Assembly (NCBI GenBank): GCA_033675545.1
Contig: JAWDGP010000875.1
Coordinates: 555,001-619,000, forward strand
Reading direction: 5' to 3'
DNA from: Elysia crispata
Lineage: Eukaryota > Mollusca > Gastropoda > Plakobranchidae
Length of the DNA: 64,000 nt
Shown here: piece by piece, positions 1 through 12,392 of the stretch
Position numbering within the stretch: the first letter of the stretch is position 1
Layout of the letters: the number at the start of each line of letters is the position of its first letter
Notes under the pieces: model-generated
What the model saw: only the letters and a program-made list of their open reading frames with translations
The model's database searches: none
What the model was told of the DNA's origin: nothing
Position numbers and translations under genes: made by a program

Positions 1-1426
1 GCAGTGTTACATATTAGTCAAGCAAAACATGTAATTTTAAGTAGTAAAATGTAATGTTTTTCATTTGGATATATTACACATTGTACGAATCTATTTATAA
101 TCTTAATATGTTACAATGAATTCAGATTCTAATGATCTCAACTACACAACAACAAAACTTCAAATTTTGAAAAATATTATGCGTATACAAATGAATATTT
201 TACAACTTGAGCCTCTATTTTTCTACAGTTTTATTTGTTTCATACTGACGACTAAAATACATGTATAACTATTTAGAATCAACATTGGCGCTAGATATAA
301 AATATCTTTGTTGATATAGAGCTCTGGTAAAAGTGGGCTTAGAATGTCCATGGGGACCAATCTGAGCTAGCCCTACTAAATCATTTTAATTGTTGGAAAG
401 AGCTCATATCTTTTAATTGTGAAGCATAACCCTGAAATACTAGCATGTACTAAAATGTTTATAAGGTTCAGAAATTTTGTCTTTTAAGATCAATACTGAC
501 ATTTATTCCTTAGTTTAAAGAGGTTTCAAGAGAAATAAATATTGATGATGCCAAGGAGTACTGGAACAAATAATTTCAAGATCCATCTCCTTTTAATTTT
601 TTTTTGTTTTATTACATTTCTACAAGATTTAACACAAAAATTGAGTCTCTTTTCAGAAAGTGCGCTTTTAACTTTAAAAAGCTTTGAATTGAAGTATTCT
701 ATACCCTTTTTATTTTTTCCAAATTAAAAAAAAAGCACATAATAAAATTCTTTGACAAAGTTCCTAAATTGCAAGTAGTGAATAAGTGACAACCAGAGCA
801 AATTTACAAAATTTCATATTTAATACTGGTCCAGCACACAACTCCAGGGAGGTAATTCCCAAACCTTAGCATTCGAAACTACTAAAAATTTAAAAACATG
901 AAAAATAGAACATTGTAGTTTCATAGGAAACACACAATTATGGGAATTAATGTGATCGATTGCAAATGCTAACATGTTTAGGTGACATAACATTTAGGAG
1001 CTACAACTGAGCATTTCAGAGTGATGATCTCTTCCTTGATCAGTTTATATCTACAATTCCTTTATGAAAAAGTTAATGGTGGCACAAACAGGGGAAATCT
1101 TCCAAACTATGGTAACAGTATTAAGATTACAAAATATTTCCCTGATGACCAAAAGTTAATTTCTTTGAAACTCTCACAAGAAGAAAAATTGTTGAGTAAA
1201 ACAGACAACATGATAGAATGTTAAAGATTGGAGCACTTGTCACAATATAAAGCCAAGACACATAAACAGATAATTTAACAGTGATAAATATTTCTTTAAC
1301 ATGAGATTATCAGCTCATTGCAGTAGACAAGAAATTCAAAACAAAGGCCATTTCTTTATACTGCTAAGAAATTGTGCAGTCATATTTTTATTTATCAAAA
1401 CGATACTAGAATCAGTAGGAACTTAC
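1..1426. other. Left-edge non-coding stretch (intron of the ZSWIM3-like gene)
   Basis: This lies downstream of exon 3 on the minus strand, so it is probably intron. It is AT-rich. The two short open frames (542-727 and 1021-1224, both +) show no family features. I see no further FAR1, SWIM or RNase H-like exon here. Confidence 0.5.
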
Positions 1427-1544
1427 CATCTCTGAAATTTCATGATTGTGATCAAGAATAAGAGTCTTGATAACTAGTTTGTGCTCTCCTTCTATAAGCT
1501 CATGAACAAGCCTTAGCTTCACTGGACAATTTGTCTTCAGAGTT
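1427..1544 (-). CDS. Exon 3 of the ZSWIM3-like gene
   Basis: A 118-nt exon with acceptor actctcacag| and donor ATG|gtaagt. It completes the split codon of exon 2 and encodes TLKTNCPVKLRLVHELIEG then LVIKTLILDHNHEISEM. It carries the CP-x-K and HNHE motifs that end the FAR1-type domain. It leaves in phase 0, so a further exon must lie at lower coordinates. A (GA)n/(GACA)n tract sits directly upstream of its acceptor. Confidence 0.72.
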
Positions 1545-1569
1545 CTGTGAGAGTAATATGAAAAATGAG

Positions 1570-1656
<87 letters not shown>

Positions 1657-4600
1657 GACAGAGAAGGACAGACAGACAGAGACGGACAGACAGACAAATA
1701 ACAGAGAGACAGTGCGAGAAAGAGTCTCTCCATCACAGGAAAGTCAACAATCTAAATAGGTTAAGAAGCGCACTGTTTAATTTATTTTTATCAATATAAT
1801 GTTTGATCCCAAAACTTTAATTTGGTTCCATGCAACAAAAGACAATACCAATCAAAAGACAGCATATTAATATTATGGACTTAAATTGGAAATTCTCAAA
1901 AATTTCAAAACAATCTAAATTAAAAAAAAATAATTTGCCAAAATTCAACCTAAAGTCAAGAACACTTTAAACACAGACATGTTAGTTACTATAAGCTATC
2001 AAACACTGTTATTGGATATAAATTTTAGATAGTTCCTCTTTACATCTTTATATAAAATTATTTTCTTTCAAACAGCTCACCCCAGCACTCACATTTTCTT
2101 TATGATTTTCTCTTTCTGATTTTGATTCTTGATTCAGACAATTGAATTACACTATAGTTTAAAGTGAATGCAAAGACTACGACATCATGCACACTTTACT
2201 TTAAGCTTACCGTTGATTCACACGGATTCCTCTACCACTGCCACCACGAGGAGGACCTCCATGCTTGCAAGCATATAAAATATACTCATACCCCACTGTT
2301 TTTTGAAGGTCTTCATGTTTCACCTTTATAGAAAACAAAAAATTGAAGGCTCCAGTAAATTTATATAATAATTATTTTCATACTAAAGACCTACTGCAAA
2401 TTAATTCACCCATTTATTATGTTGCCCGCTGATAAATGCAAAACATAGATCAACCATGACAACCTTAACTATGGTGATAAAAATATGAAAACATATGCAA
2501 GTGAAATTCCTAGGCAGCATGCTTACTTATGTACAGAGTGTTTTAACTATCCCACTCTTGAAAAAGAAACTATGGGTATCAAGATTAACAGAGAAGAAAA
2601 AAGAGAGGCAGATACTCTTCTAATTATGTAATAGATAGAGGCTTCCTGTTTTTCATAATGCTATAAGCAGAAAAATCCAGGGTTCCCAGGACAAAATCAA
2701 ATGCTATTCTTGTTAAGAGACTTGAAGAGACATATGGTCTTTCAGGAACAGTGCTTAAATAGTTTGATATCAATCAGTTAAAATAGGTAATTCCAATTCT
2801 TAACACACTGTATAATTATCCTTATCCAATAAAGCGCTACACAGAGCTCTCTCTTTGGGCCAGTTTTCTTTTTATATTGTACATACAGCCTCAGTCAAAT
2901 TATACAACAGGACTCGTTAAGATTTCACCTCTAAGCTGATGATACTTATTTGTATGAAGTGTTTCAAATTATGTACATGAATATCTGCTTTAGTCCCAAT
3001 AATTCTAATTGTATTTATAATGGAAAGATGTGTAGGACCAGCAACAAAGTTAAACTTCAAAAGGACAAAATTGAAATTATCCTTATTGGATTGACTTTAT
3101 CAAACAATTGCAAGTGGTTTAAAACAGTGCAGCTGGGCTAGTTATGAAATCAAAGAAACGAGGTTCAAATTAGCTCTGTTCTTTATCATTTATATAATAT
3201 GACCCATTGCCAAATAAGGCATATCTGTATACGTCACTGCAGTACTTGAGCCATAACGTTATGTCTAAACTACGATTCTATCTATAATTTGGCACATTTA
3301 TTAAAATGTAAATAATCAACAGACATGCAAAATTTTATTTTGATTGATCAATTGGTTTTTATTTAACAGACTTCCGAACTATAAAATCGATACTAAAATC
3401 GACCGTGAAAATCTATCATGAAATAAACCTTACAGGAAACTGCACTCCAAAATCATTTAAAGAAGGCTTCAAAGGTTACTTTTCTCTCCTGAGACATTGG
3501 AAGGAGTGTAGCCATGGGTTCCAATGCTTTTTTACTGAAAAAAATCGTTGATTATGTCTCACGGGTGTTTTAAAAATTCCTAACTTAACATAAGATTTTT
3601 GCGTCAAATACACCTAGGTGTTTGAATCTACCAAAATCTAACACATGTCTAAAAAACTAGCTCTTTTTTTTTAAACCATGGCGAGGAATTCAGTTGGGTT
3701 GAAAAATAATCTTAAAGCCCCAAAAAATAAGAGGTCGGAGGTTGAGTTTAGTCTTATCAAAAGTGCATTTTCGTGTAAAAAAACCGTGACGAAAGTTAAA
3801 CGAAAAAAAACAAAGCCGACAAAATATTAACAACCTCATTTTTTAAACAATAAATTCTCTGGATATTTCCAAATTTTAAGATTTCAAAGTTATTTAAAAA
3901 AAAGAAAAGTTGTTTTGAACGTCCGTTCGCCTTGTCTGATATTACTTTCAAAAAAAGATCTTGCGAGACACGATCACCTTTCGTATTTTTCACGTCAAAC
4001 TAAGAACGGCTCTTGAGAGTTAGTCCAACCGGTAGATCTACTCTGCATAACATCGCATTCAAAGTCTCTCAAATCTATCTTCACAGGTGAGTTCTGTTTA
4101 ACGATAGTTTTTTATTTCGTTATGACTTCTTTTCTCTTTTCATAACATTAACTTGTTTTTGGTTAACTTACTAAAGAGTCAAGGAATTGACTATACTGTC
4201 ATGGCATCTCACTCGTCATTTTTGTGTAAGTTACTTGGAAAATGTAGATCTAGATAATTCATCTCAAGAAAAGGAATCCATCAAGTTCTGCATAGTCGTA
4301 TTCTTTGTAACTTGGAAAGTATTAATATAAATTTTCGGCTTTTCTTATTGTTCTCACAAACATTAGAATCTTCTCTCACTTAACACAATTTGACAAGATT
4401 GTTTTCATGTCAAACCATATTTTTCGGAAAAGTTATGAAAAGGTTCAGATTTAAAGAAAAGTCATGTCTTTTTTAAGAAGTGTAGACAATAAAGCTAGAA
4501 CAGTTCTCCTAATCTTTTGAAATTTATATTTAGTTTTAGAGTCAACATGTTCGGGCATTTATTAGAGCTGTGAGATAACTTTTACAAAATTGAACAGGAA

Positions 4601-7600
4601 TAACTTCTTTGTCAATTTGTGTAAGTTTGATAGATCTAGATCTAGATCTAGTTTTTGGAGAAGTGCAGGAAACCTGCATTTTTCATTTTGTTTTCTTTTG
4701 AAAAGTTCTATGAATGATACTATGTGGCTTTTATATCTACATATGTTACATACAGTAGTCAAAGGTTTAAAGAGAATATGCTGACAAACTTTCCAAGGAT
4801 TGCTACAGGACATTGTTTTCTTTGAAACTGATTTGGCTAAATTAAGCAAAATGAAAATTATAAATATCTAGATCTAGATCATAATGCAAAATCCATATAT
4901 GAGAAAATTGTATCAGTTTATGACAGGAAAGAATTTGTTTTTAACTCATTCAAGGGTAAAATTGTGCAAAAAATATAAAGGGCAGGAAAATGTGCTTGTC
5001 TTTTTGTGTAAGTGAACCAATTTCAAGAATCGTAAATAAATTATTATATTTTCTCTCCTGCTTCATTTTTATAAAGTGTGCCAAACCAGCAACTTAATTT
5101 TAATGTTTAAATATTGATAACTTAAAGAAGGTTTTCAACAATCTAGATCTAGGTGCAAACTTTCAAAGGATTTAATTTATAGAGCACTGTTTTCATCATG
5201 TCAGATAGCCACCATTCCTGAAAGTAGTGCAAGTTCCTATTTCTGGAAATTAAGTTATTATTTTCAAATATTATTTCTTAAAGTTTATCATATTAGTTGG
5301 AATTAAACAGTGAGAGATTTGTAATGTTTAAGTACTGGTATTGGGAGATATTTCCTCAAGTTTTTGTAAGGGAATAAAAATGTTTGGGAGTAGTAGTTGT
5401 AATGCTTATTTCACAGTCTATTTTTGATTTCTATGGATAGAATGAAATGCCTTTTATAGATTTAATAAAAATCCACACACCGGATAAAAAAAAACATCAC
5501 TTGGAGAAGAAATTATGTAGACTTGACTCCTCCTTTTTTGTTGTTTCAGTTTCTATTCAAGTGTTATAAGTCAAGAGGCTAAAAAGAATCTAATCCTAAT
5601 TTTCGTCTCTAGAATTGCTTTTGCATGATTTTAGATTTGTCTTTAGAATACAATTTAAGCCATTTAGAATGGTACCTTTCAATAGTCTCTTTTTTTTTCT
5701 TTTTCAGTGAACAGTTTTTCATGAATTTATGGCCAAAGAAAAAGAAGCTTGTTCATCCAAAGAAAACATCCAAAAGTCAAGCATCAGGCAGAATACCGTG
5801 CCAGGCTAAAGACAGATGCTGAAAATCCGCAGCCTATTGCTTGAAGCAGAAATTACTGGTAAAGAATTGTTGGGGCAACTTAAAGTAGGAGCAGGAGGAG
5901 GAGCAAATTATAAAAAGCAGTATGACTATGAGATACAAATTGAAAAAGTCAATGACTCTACTAAAGTGTGCCTGAAGCTGAAAATATTCAGCTTGAATAT
6001 TACAAATCATTTACATTGTGCTTGTGAAGCTAAAGTTTTAATTTTATTTGGTTGATTTTTCTTTAGTTGAATCTACAAAATATGTTTGTTGATATTGTTT
6101 ACAGAAATGCATAGTATATGATTTAAATTTAAGGTGGTTCCCTGATACCTGAAGAAAAATTCTTTTTCAGTTCTGTTAACACTTTTGACTTTTAATGAAT
6201 ATGATTTGAAGTTTTTAAAATTCACTTATCATCAAATAGTAGTTGCTACAAGGCTTCTCATTTCATCTGGAATGCAAGACATATGACATGTTTAGGTGTC
6301 AATGAAAAGCCCAATTTAAACACAACTTATCAAGAACATTTCTCAATGCAAATTAGATGATGAAAGGTCAGTTGAAATGCATCTGATGCTTTATGTCATG
6401 AATGAAATTTTATTCTTGGTGGATGCAAATTGTATGAAAAAATACTTAAGTGACCAGTTTGGTGTATGCATAGTTCAATCTCATTTGATTTAAATAAATG
6501 TGTACTTCATAAAATCATATTTTAAATAGGAGTTGTAGATTTTCATGCTATAATCCTAGCAAATGTATATGTTTACAAAAAGGCCCATTCTTTGCAACTT
6601 TTTTAAATGAAGGGGAAATATCAAATTGGATGAAATGATTATCATTATGATTTCTAGCTTTTTATTTCTGTATGACACACATCTCCTCTTCTTTGAATTA
6701 TATGAATTATATGTCAACTGCTTGGAAAGTACTAATGTGTGCAAAATGCTTGTTTTTAGATAAAAGAGCAATACTGTCTACAATAAAGTATACCAATAAT
6801 TTATTTTGATTTTCATGATGCAACATAATTTCAATAAACTTTCTTTGCATAGTTCTTTATTTTTTTAAATCTTTGACATGATCAGTGTTATGGAATTTGT
6901 TAAAGAGTTGCAGTTCATTGTTTGTTTATCAGTTCTTTCCTTTTTTCGTTTTTGACCTGACAGTTTTTCATGAAAATTAAAACTTAAGAAAGATATTGAC
7001 AAGAAAATAGAACCTCTTACATTAATTTTTTTGAAATTCATTCACAAGTCTCATTCTTGAGTAGTTCAATGTATTAGCAGAGAGTGGCGTGACTTCTTTA
7101 CATTTTGTTTGTTTTTTTTTTACATACATTTTTTGTGTTTATGTAGTTTTTATAATGGCACAGTATAATGAATAGAAGGATGCAAGTAATTTTGAACACA
7201 TTCCCAAACAATAACCCTGATGGATAGGCAATTTTAGACTAAAGAAACATTACATGTAGTAATTAATGATAAATTTATGACTCTGTGGAGTACTTCCAAA
7301 TAGTATGGGGTCTGATAATTTTCGTAATATACTCTAACAACATATAATCCTTTAAAAAAAAAAATTTGTTCAATTAAGAATGTTTTGACTATGACCGCTT
7401 GAAAAAGATGTTTTTTTCGTGTTATTTTACGTATCAAGGGCAATTTCTGGCTAGAATGAAGAATAAACATCTTACTTAAGCTTTTATCCTAAATTAAAAG
7501 ATTATTGCAACGTTTTTTCGCTTTAAGTGTATCCAAAATATGATTATTTTTAGAGTAAAATATCAATAACTCCGTTTAAATATTGCTTAATCAATCAAGG

Positions 7601-9642
7601 GCAATAACTCTGTCAATACTGAAGTACTTATATAAAAAAGGATATGATATCTTCAACAAAGGTCTATACTACAACTTTTTCTTCTTTGAGTTATATAGAA
7701 ATGTCTATAACTTTCAAGGTAAAGGCATGCCATATGGGCGTAAAATCATGATAGATCTAAGCTACCTGTACTTGGTAATGGGTCATATATTGACTGTTAA
7801 TCATTGATGTGATGAGTATGAAATTTTTAAGACCAGTTTGTTTCACAAAGACAAAGAGAAAACCAATTATCCTCATCTTCATCCCTAACATATGTAATGA
7901 ATAACACTGCTATTTTTACTTTATTTATTTACAATTCCCTACAAGTCCAACATATTATTAAAGCAATTACCTCTACTCTCTACATATCTAGGTTTCAACA
8001 AGCAATGTTCAACCTCAAGGAATGGAATTAACGAAACTAAATTTCTAATTCTATAGTATAGCTGCTTAGTTTTTTCAAAAAAAAAATATTTTTTTTAATG
8101 ATTTTAAGGCCAAGCTTAAAAAAAAAGGGGGCAAATCATCTGAAGAATGAGTTGCATGATAATTTTTTTCCAGTAATTTGCACTTATGGGCCCAACTTCC
8201 TTCAAGCTTTAAAATTATATATTTCTTAATGAGTTAGATATTCTGAATGTGAATATGAAGATTTTCATTCATAACAAATAAATACTTTTCAAGATATGAG
8301 CTTTTTTGCATTGCACCTATGCCTGATTTTTGTCCTAGTTCTGTGTTCCAGTCCACTTTTGGTGCTTTTGCCTACTCCACTTATTCTTGACACAGGTAGC
8401 CAACCTTTACCCACCACAATCCCAGCGCATGCTCACAATTCCAAAACCAGGGGCATTACTTTCTGATTTGGAAAATGAGGACCTACATCTTGATGAGGAG
8501 GATCTCATTTGTCATTATAATTAAAAAAGAAACACTTAAAGATGAGGAATAGTTCTCTACGAAAGTGGGGCTGATATCTGCAAATTTACCTTATTTTTGC
8601 ACTTCCTAGATCTAGTACTACTGCACTCTACAACTTTTCTTTTAATTTTGTTTTAATAGTCATTGGCATGCAAAATTATCATTGTTTCCTTCATGTCTAG
8701 ACATTACCCAAATCTATGGTAGGCTTTATTCAAATTCAAATTTTCATATTTAATGACACAGTGTGGATGATATCTGCAAATTTACCATTTTTTCTTTGTA
8801 ATGTAAATATACAATGTATGAATTTAGTTTTAACTTTGTTTTAATAATCATTGGCATGCACGATTGTTAAGTACTGCATCTTTAATGTCTAGACATTACA
8901 CAAATATGCTTTAAAAAATTTAATTTTTCATTTATTAATATAGATTCTAGATCTAGTCTTATCAGTTTATGCAAAATCACTGGCCATGCTATAATCTATC
9001 AGCTTAGTTAACATTGAATATGATTTTACAACAAATAAATATATCTAGATCTATGTTACTAGAATCTATCTGGGGATTTTCTGGATTCTAGTTATATTCA
9101 TAGTTCATTGGTATTGACAGTTTATCTGAAGTTGTAAATAGTTATAAGTGTTGGCTATATAGGCCTATATTTACAGGCGTGGTGCCTTGACTGTTTTTTT
9201 CTTCTTTTCTTTTTTTGTACACTCTATCTCTCTACGAAAATAGTTGAACACATTGTTTGGTGATTGTTGTTTTTTGAAATATCGCTTTTTATTTTAATTT
9301 TAAGTTATCTTTAAGAGTTGATAATGCGTGATTGCTTGTTTGTAAACGCGCAGCAATGCGGAAAGACGGAAGGCCAAACTATATACACGTATTTTTGCTC
9401 CAAAACTCACACTTAAGTGCATTTAGGTTTGCCTTTCGCGTGGCCTGTGCGTCTACAAAATTGTTACTAAAATTAAAATACCCTAAATTTACCCTTTTGC
9501 CGTCTGTTTTGATGAAGAGAGTGTGGTTTTGTTCTCCCCACTGGTGTATTCTGAGCTCTGCTTCGGCATAAGTATTGAAAGTTTCGCCAACTGATAAGGG
9601 ACATAGAAAGCTTTCGGTAAGTTCTAACTTCGGGGTCTCCAT
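1427..9642 (-). CDS. FAR1-type DNA-binding domain gene, ZSWIM3-like (5' part; three exons seen)
   Basis: Three minus-strand exons (9642-9493, 2323-2211, 1544-1427) splice with matching phases (0, 0, 2, 0). They give one continuous protein start of about 127 residues. It opens with a region containing TFNTYAEAELRIHQWGEQN, then CKHGGPPRGSGRGIRVNQ, then LVIKTLILDHNHEISEM. This order (F-x-T/S-aromatic-E..., Y-x-C-K-H-x-G, C-P-V-K-L, L-x-H-N-H-E-I-S) is the FAR1/FHY3-type zinc DNA-binding module. In animals it occurs in ZSWIM3/ZSWIM9-like proteins, which are regarded as domesticated from MULE transposases. The RNase H-like and SWIM parts expected downstream would lie left of base 1427, partly or wholly outside the window. 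The spliced structure favours a host gene over a fresh transposon. The likely role is nuclear DNA binding; the target is unknown. Further exons inside the 7.2-kb first intron cannot be excluded, but the phases do not require any. Confidence 0.72.
1573..1694. repeat. (GA)n / (GACA)n compound microsatellite
   Basis: About 27 GA units are followed by an interrupted GACA tract. It lies just upstream of the exon 3 acceptor of the minus-strand gene. Low-complexity open frames across it are artefacts. Confidence 0.95.
2211..2323 (-). CDS. Exon 2 of the ZSWIM3-like gene
   Basis: A 113-nt exon with acceptor ttctataaag| and donor CG|gtaagc. It encodes the central part of the FAR1-type module, including YEYILYACKHGG and GSGRGIRVNQ, with the zinc-ligand cysteine and histidine in place. 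It enters in phase 0 and leaves in phase 2. Confidence 0.72.
4000..6850 (+). ncRNA. Possible plus-strand spliced transcript (non-coding or short-ORF)
   Basis: A donor-like cttcacag|gtgagttctg at 4087 and a strong polypyrimidine acceptor ending ttttcag at 5707 could define a 1.6-kb intron. Poly(A) signals follow (AATAAA near 6493, 6782 and 6833). The open frames in the presumed second exon (5721-5822, 5816-6055) are short, overlap in different frames and match no family I recognise. The unit would be antisense within the first intron of the ZSWIM3-like gene. This is inference from splice and poly(A) signals only. Confidence 0.22.
8571..8955. repeat. Degenerate tandem duplication, about 196-bp period
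   Basis: Two adjacent copies (about 8571-8766 and 8767-8955) share gatatctgcaaatttacc, gttttaatarTCATTGGCATGCA and aatgtctagacattac in the same order and spacing, with many differences between them. An old local duplication; no coding content. Confidence 0.7.
9493..9642 (-). CDS. Exon 1 of the ZSWIM3-like gene
   Basis: Fifty codons run from an ATG at 9642 to AAAAGG|gtaaat at 9492 (phase 0). The encoded stretch ends in TLFIKTDGKR, which joins naturally to VKHEDLQKT of the next exon. The start context is caataATGGAG, with an ETS-like aCAGGAAGTag about 20 bases upstream of the ATG on the minus strand. I chose this ATG because it is the first in frame and the family normally begins this domain 15-25 residues after the start. 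Confidence 0.7.
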
Positions 9643-9730
9643 TATTGGTACTTTACAAACAGGAAGTAGACACTTTTGATTAGCCGCTAGGAACGCCCTT
9701 GAGTGTACATAGTCGAACTATCCGTCCGGA
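9643..9730 (-). promoter_or_regulatory. Putative promoter / 5' UTR of the ZSWIM3-like gene
   Basis: Directly upstream of the exon 1 ATG on the minus strand. The segment is locally richer in G+C and CpG than its surroundings and contains an ETS-like ACTTCCTG about 20 bases before the ATG. No TATA box. Weak evidence, based on position and composition. Confidence 0.3.
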
Positions 9731-11661
9731 ACAGGGACAACCGAAGCTTTTGGGAATAATTTTCATTCATCATGAACGAAACACTACCAAAAACAAACGA
9801 CGAACTTTAAAATATTTTAACAAAGAACAAAAATTTCGAAATGATTGAGCTCAAATAAAAAATGATCATATATATACATAAAATAACTTTTGAAGGTGTG
9901 AAAATTTCAAAGCATAGAATCTTGGCCAATTTAGGAAGATGCGAAGGATGAAATGTGGGATGGGTGCCTCTGTGTTGTTAGAGTAATTTACTCGATTCAA
10001 ATGCGTGGTAGGCTTTTCGTAAATATTAAGTATATTAAGGCATTCCCCAAGAAAATTCGGTTAAGGGTACATGGAATGAGCATCGGTACTGAACTGTGTT
10101 ATCATCACATAAGTTGTATCTCTCTGAAATTTGTATATTCCCCTTCAGAATTTTACGCAAACTTTCCGTACAATTATGACTATGGTTTGGCATAAAGTTC
10201 TCTGTTTTTAGTGGCGGAAATTCCACGAATAAATGCTACTTACTCTCGCAGTGAAGGCCTCGACCCTTGCCTCCATGACAAGTCCCGTAGCGTCACATGG
10301 ATTTTTTTTTTTTATGTTGCATAAACCAATATCTTTGTTGCATGGACTAAAAGCAAAACAAAACAAAATGAAAAAGTATATTAAAAATTTCGTCCCAACC
10401 CACTTTTCTTGGCTTTTTTTCTTTTTTGACCATTTAGTTTTGCATGTGTTCTGTATACATTAATTTCTAGATAGGTCAGCATAATCAGCGGTGATTCTTT
10501 ACAAACAAAATAGAACGAAGAGAGAAAGGAACACGGCTTTAGAGTTACAACCTGAGCCCGAGTTCCAGAAGAGGACGGACTAGGCTCCGTTATTATACTA
10601 TTAGAAATAGATAAATCAGTCCCGATTGTCTACTATAGATTGTCATTAAATCAAACTGAGAAGGACAGCCCTCTACATTTGCGCTAATTAGTAGCTTTAG
10701 TGTGATTGATAAAACAAATTTTGAATATGATTCCTTTAAGTCTTTTCATTAGAAGAAGCTGATGACGTAAAACATCTGAGACCGCTTTACTCGTTCTAAT
10801 ATAATGATAAAATAAGTTCATCAGATGATTAATCTTGGCTAACGTTAATCATAAATACCAAATTTTTTTTAAATGCTTAATTTTTTCATGCGTTAGGTGC
10901 CTCAAATATAAATGCAACGGTCACCATCTAACAACTCTCCGTCTCCGAACCTATTATTGCTTTGAAAAATTTTTTGTTTGTTTGTTTTACATCTCTAAGA
11001 ATACGTTAGTTGTTGTTTTTTTTAAATAAGATTTTCTATCTCTAAAGCTTTGTTCGTTGAGTGCCTTTATCCTTATTAGGGATTTTCAGGTTGACAATGA
11101 ATAAACTTACTGTTTGTGTGTATGTGTGTGTGTGTGGGGGGGTGGCGAGGAGCCGCGTTGTAGGGCACAAACTGATGACGGATCAAAGGGATCATCTTCA
11201 GTTTTCATTGTGTTAAGCCCATTTAAGGTGACTGTGAGTCAAGAACAAACTGTTTAGACAGTTTGAAGTCGTGTGTGAAGAAAAAACAACAACGAAGAGT
11301 TGACTGTAGGTATTAGATCATACGCTTTGGAGCAGCTGACCAATATATGATTTTTCAGTTATTTTTCGCTTGCCTTATGCTGCAGCCAATAAAACTTGCT
11401 TTGGTTTGTTTGCACATACTGAGGATTAATTAACATGATTTCTTAGAATGATAACTGAACTTCTATTTGAAAATTTCCATCAGAACTCGATCTATTAAAG
11501 AACCCGTTTAACCTGTTTCTATAGTATTGTCTCTCAAAGCGCGGTTTATTATGTGCAAGCGTGATTAAGAGTAAACAAAATGAATCTAGTCCTAAGCCAG
11601 CGCATCATTATATTTATGGAATACAGGCATGATGATTGTTTACTTTTTGATATACATATAG

Positions 11662-11714
<53 letters not shown>
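11662..11714. repeat. (AT)n microsatellite
   Basis: About 26 TA units, immediately inside the left arm of the inverted repeat pair. Confidence 0.95.
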
Positions 11715-11717
<3 letters not shown>

Positions 11718-12131
11718 GGAGTATTTGCGATCGTTAGCAGTAGGGCCTCGATGCCTGCCTCTATGCTAAATCTATTAAATCCAACTCTCCTTTCTAAGAT
11801 CTCTTATTGTTTAATGTTTTTAAAAATTGTTTAAAGACAGATTAATTATATTTGTCAGCCTCCTATGGGTTATGAAACAATAGAATAGTTCGTTTATCCA
11901 AATTGAAAATATTCATCCCTCTCTCGCAAAAACCAAATGTCTTTATTACATGAATTCCTAAAAAAAAAAAAAAAAGAAAAGAAAAGAACAACAAATATAG
12001 TTAAATTTGATTTTTCACTCTTCGTGAGTACTATCTCTTTCTTTTAGGTTGATGGTAAGGTTACCCTTGGGCTATAGGAGCATTTAATCTAAAAAGAAAA
12101 ATTAAGTACTCCTGGAAGAGTATATGTACAT

Positions 12132-12133
12132 AC

Positions 12134-12197
<64 letters not shown>
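12132..12197. repeat. (CT)n-(AT)n compound microsatellite
   Basis: About 15 CT units continue into about 17 AT units that abut the right arm of the inverted pair. A further short (AT)n lies at about 12366-12392. Confidence 0.95.
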
Positions 12198-12200
<3 letters not shown>

Positions 12201-12361
12201 AAAAGAAAACAATCGTTATGCCGCCTGTATTCCATATATACAATGATGTGCTGGCTTAGGAACTAGATTAATTTTGTTTATTCTTAATCACGCTTAAGCA
12301 TAATAAACCGCGCGTTGAGAGACAATGATAAAAACAAAACAAAACGGGTTCTTTAATATAT

Positions 12362-12392
<31 letters not shown>

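Larger units (their letters stand above)
2324..9492. other. First intron of the ZSWIM3-like gene (7.2 kb)
   Basis: Mostly AT-rich sequence with scattered AGATCTAGATCTAG motifs (about 4630, 4868, 5143, 8950, 9045), a degenerate tandem duplication at 8571-8955, and a possible plus-strand non-coding transcript at about 4000-6850. No minus-strand exon of the gene was recognised inside. Confidence 0.45.
11493..12362. repeat. Inverted pair of about 165-bp repeats flanking AT microsatellites
   Basis: The left arm (about 11493-11660) and right arm (about 12195-12362) are reverse complements at clearly above 80 percent by eye, sharing ttaaagaacccgttt, GCGCGGTTTATTATG, AAGCGTGATTAAGA and tggaatacaggc. 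Each arm abuts an (AT)n tract on its inner side. They look like two copies of one dispersed repeat in opposite orientation rather than a single foldback element, because the spacer has no shared structure. Confidence 0.75.

Noticed and set aside
5721-6055. Small plus-strand protein gene
   Set aside because: Overlapping short frames in different registers, none resembling a known family; kept only as a possible transcript.
10741-10780. Further hammerhead core (CTGATGACG...)
   Set aside because: No GAAA at the right distance and no stem II.
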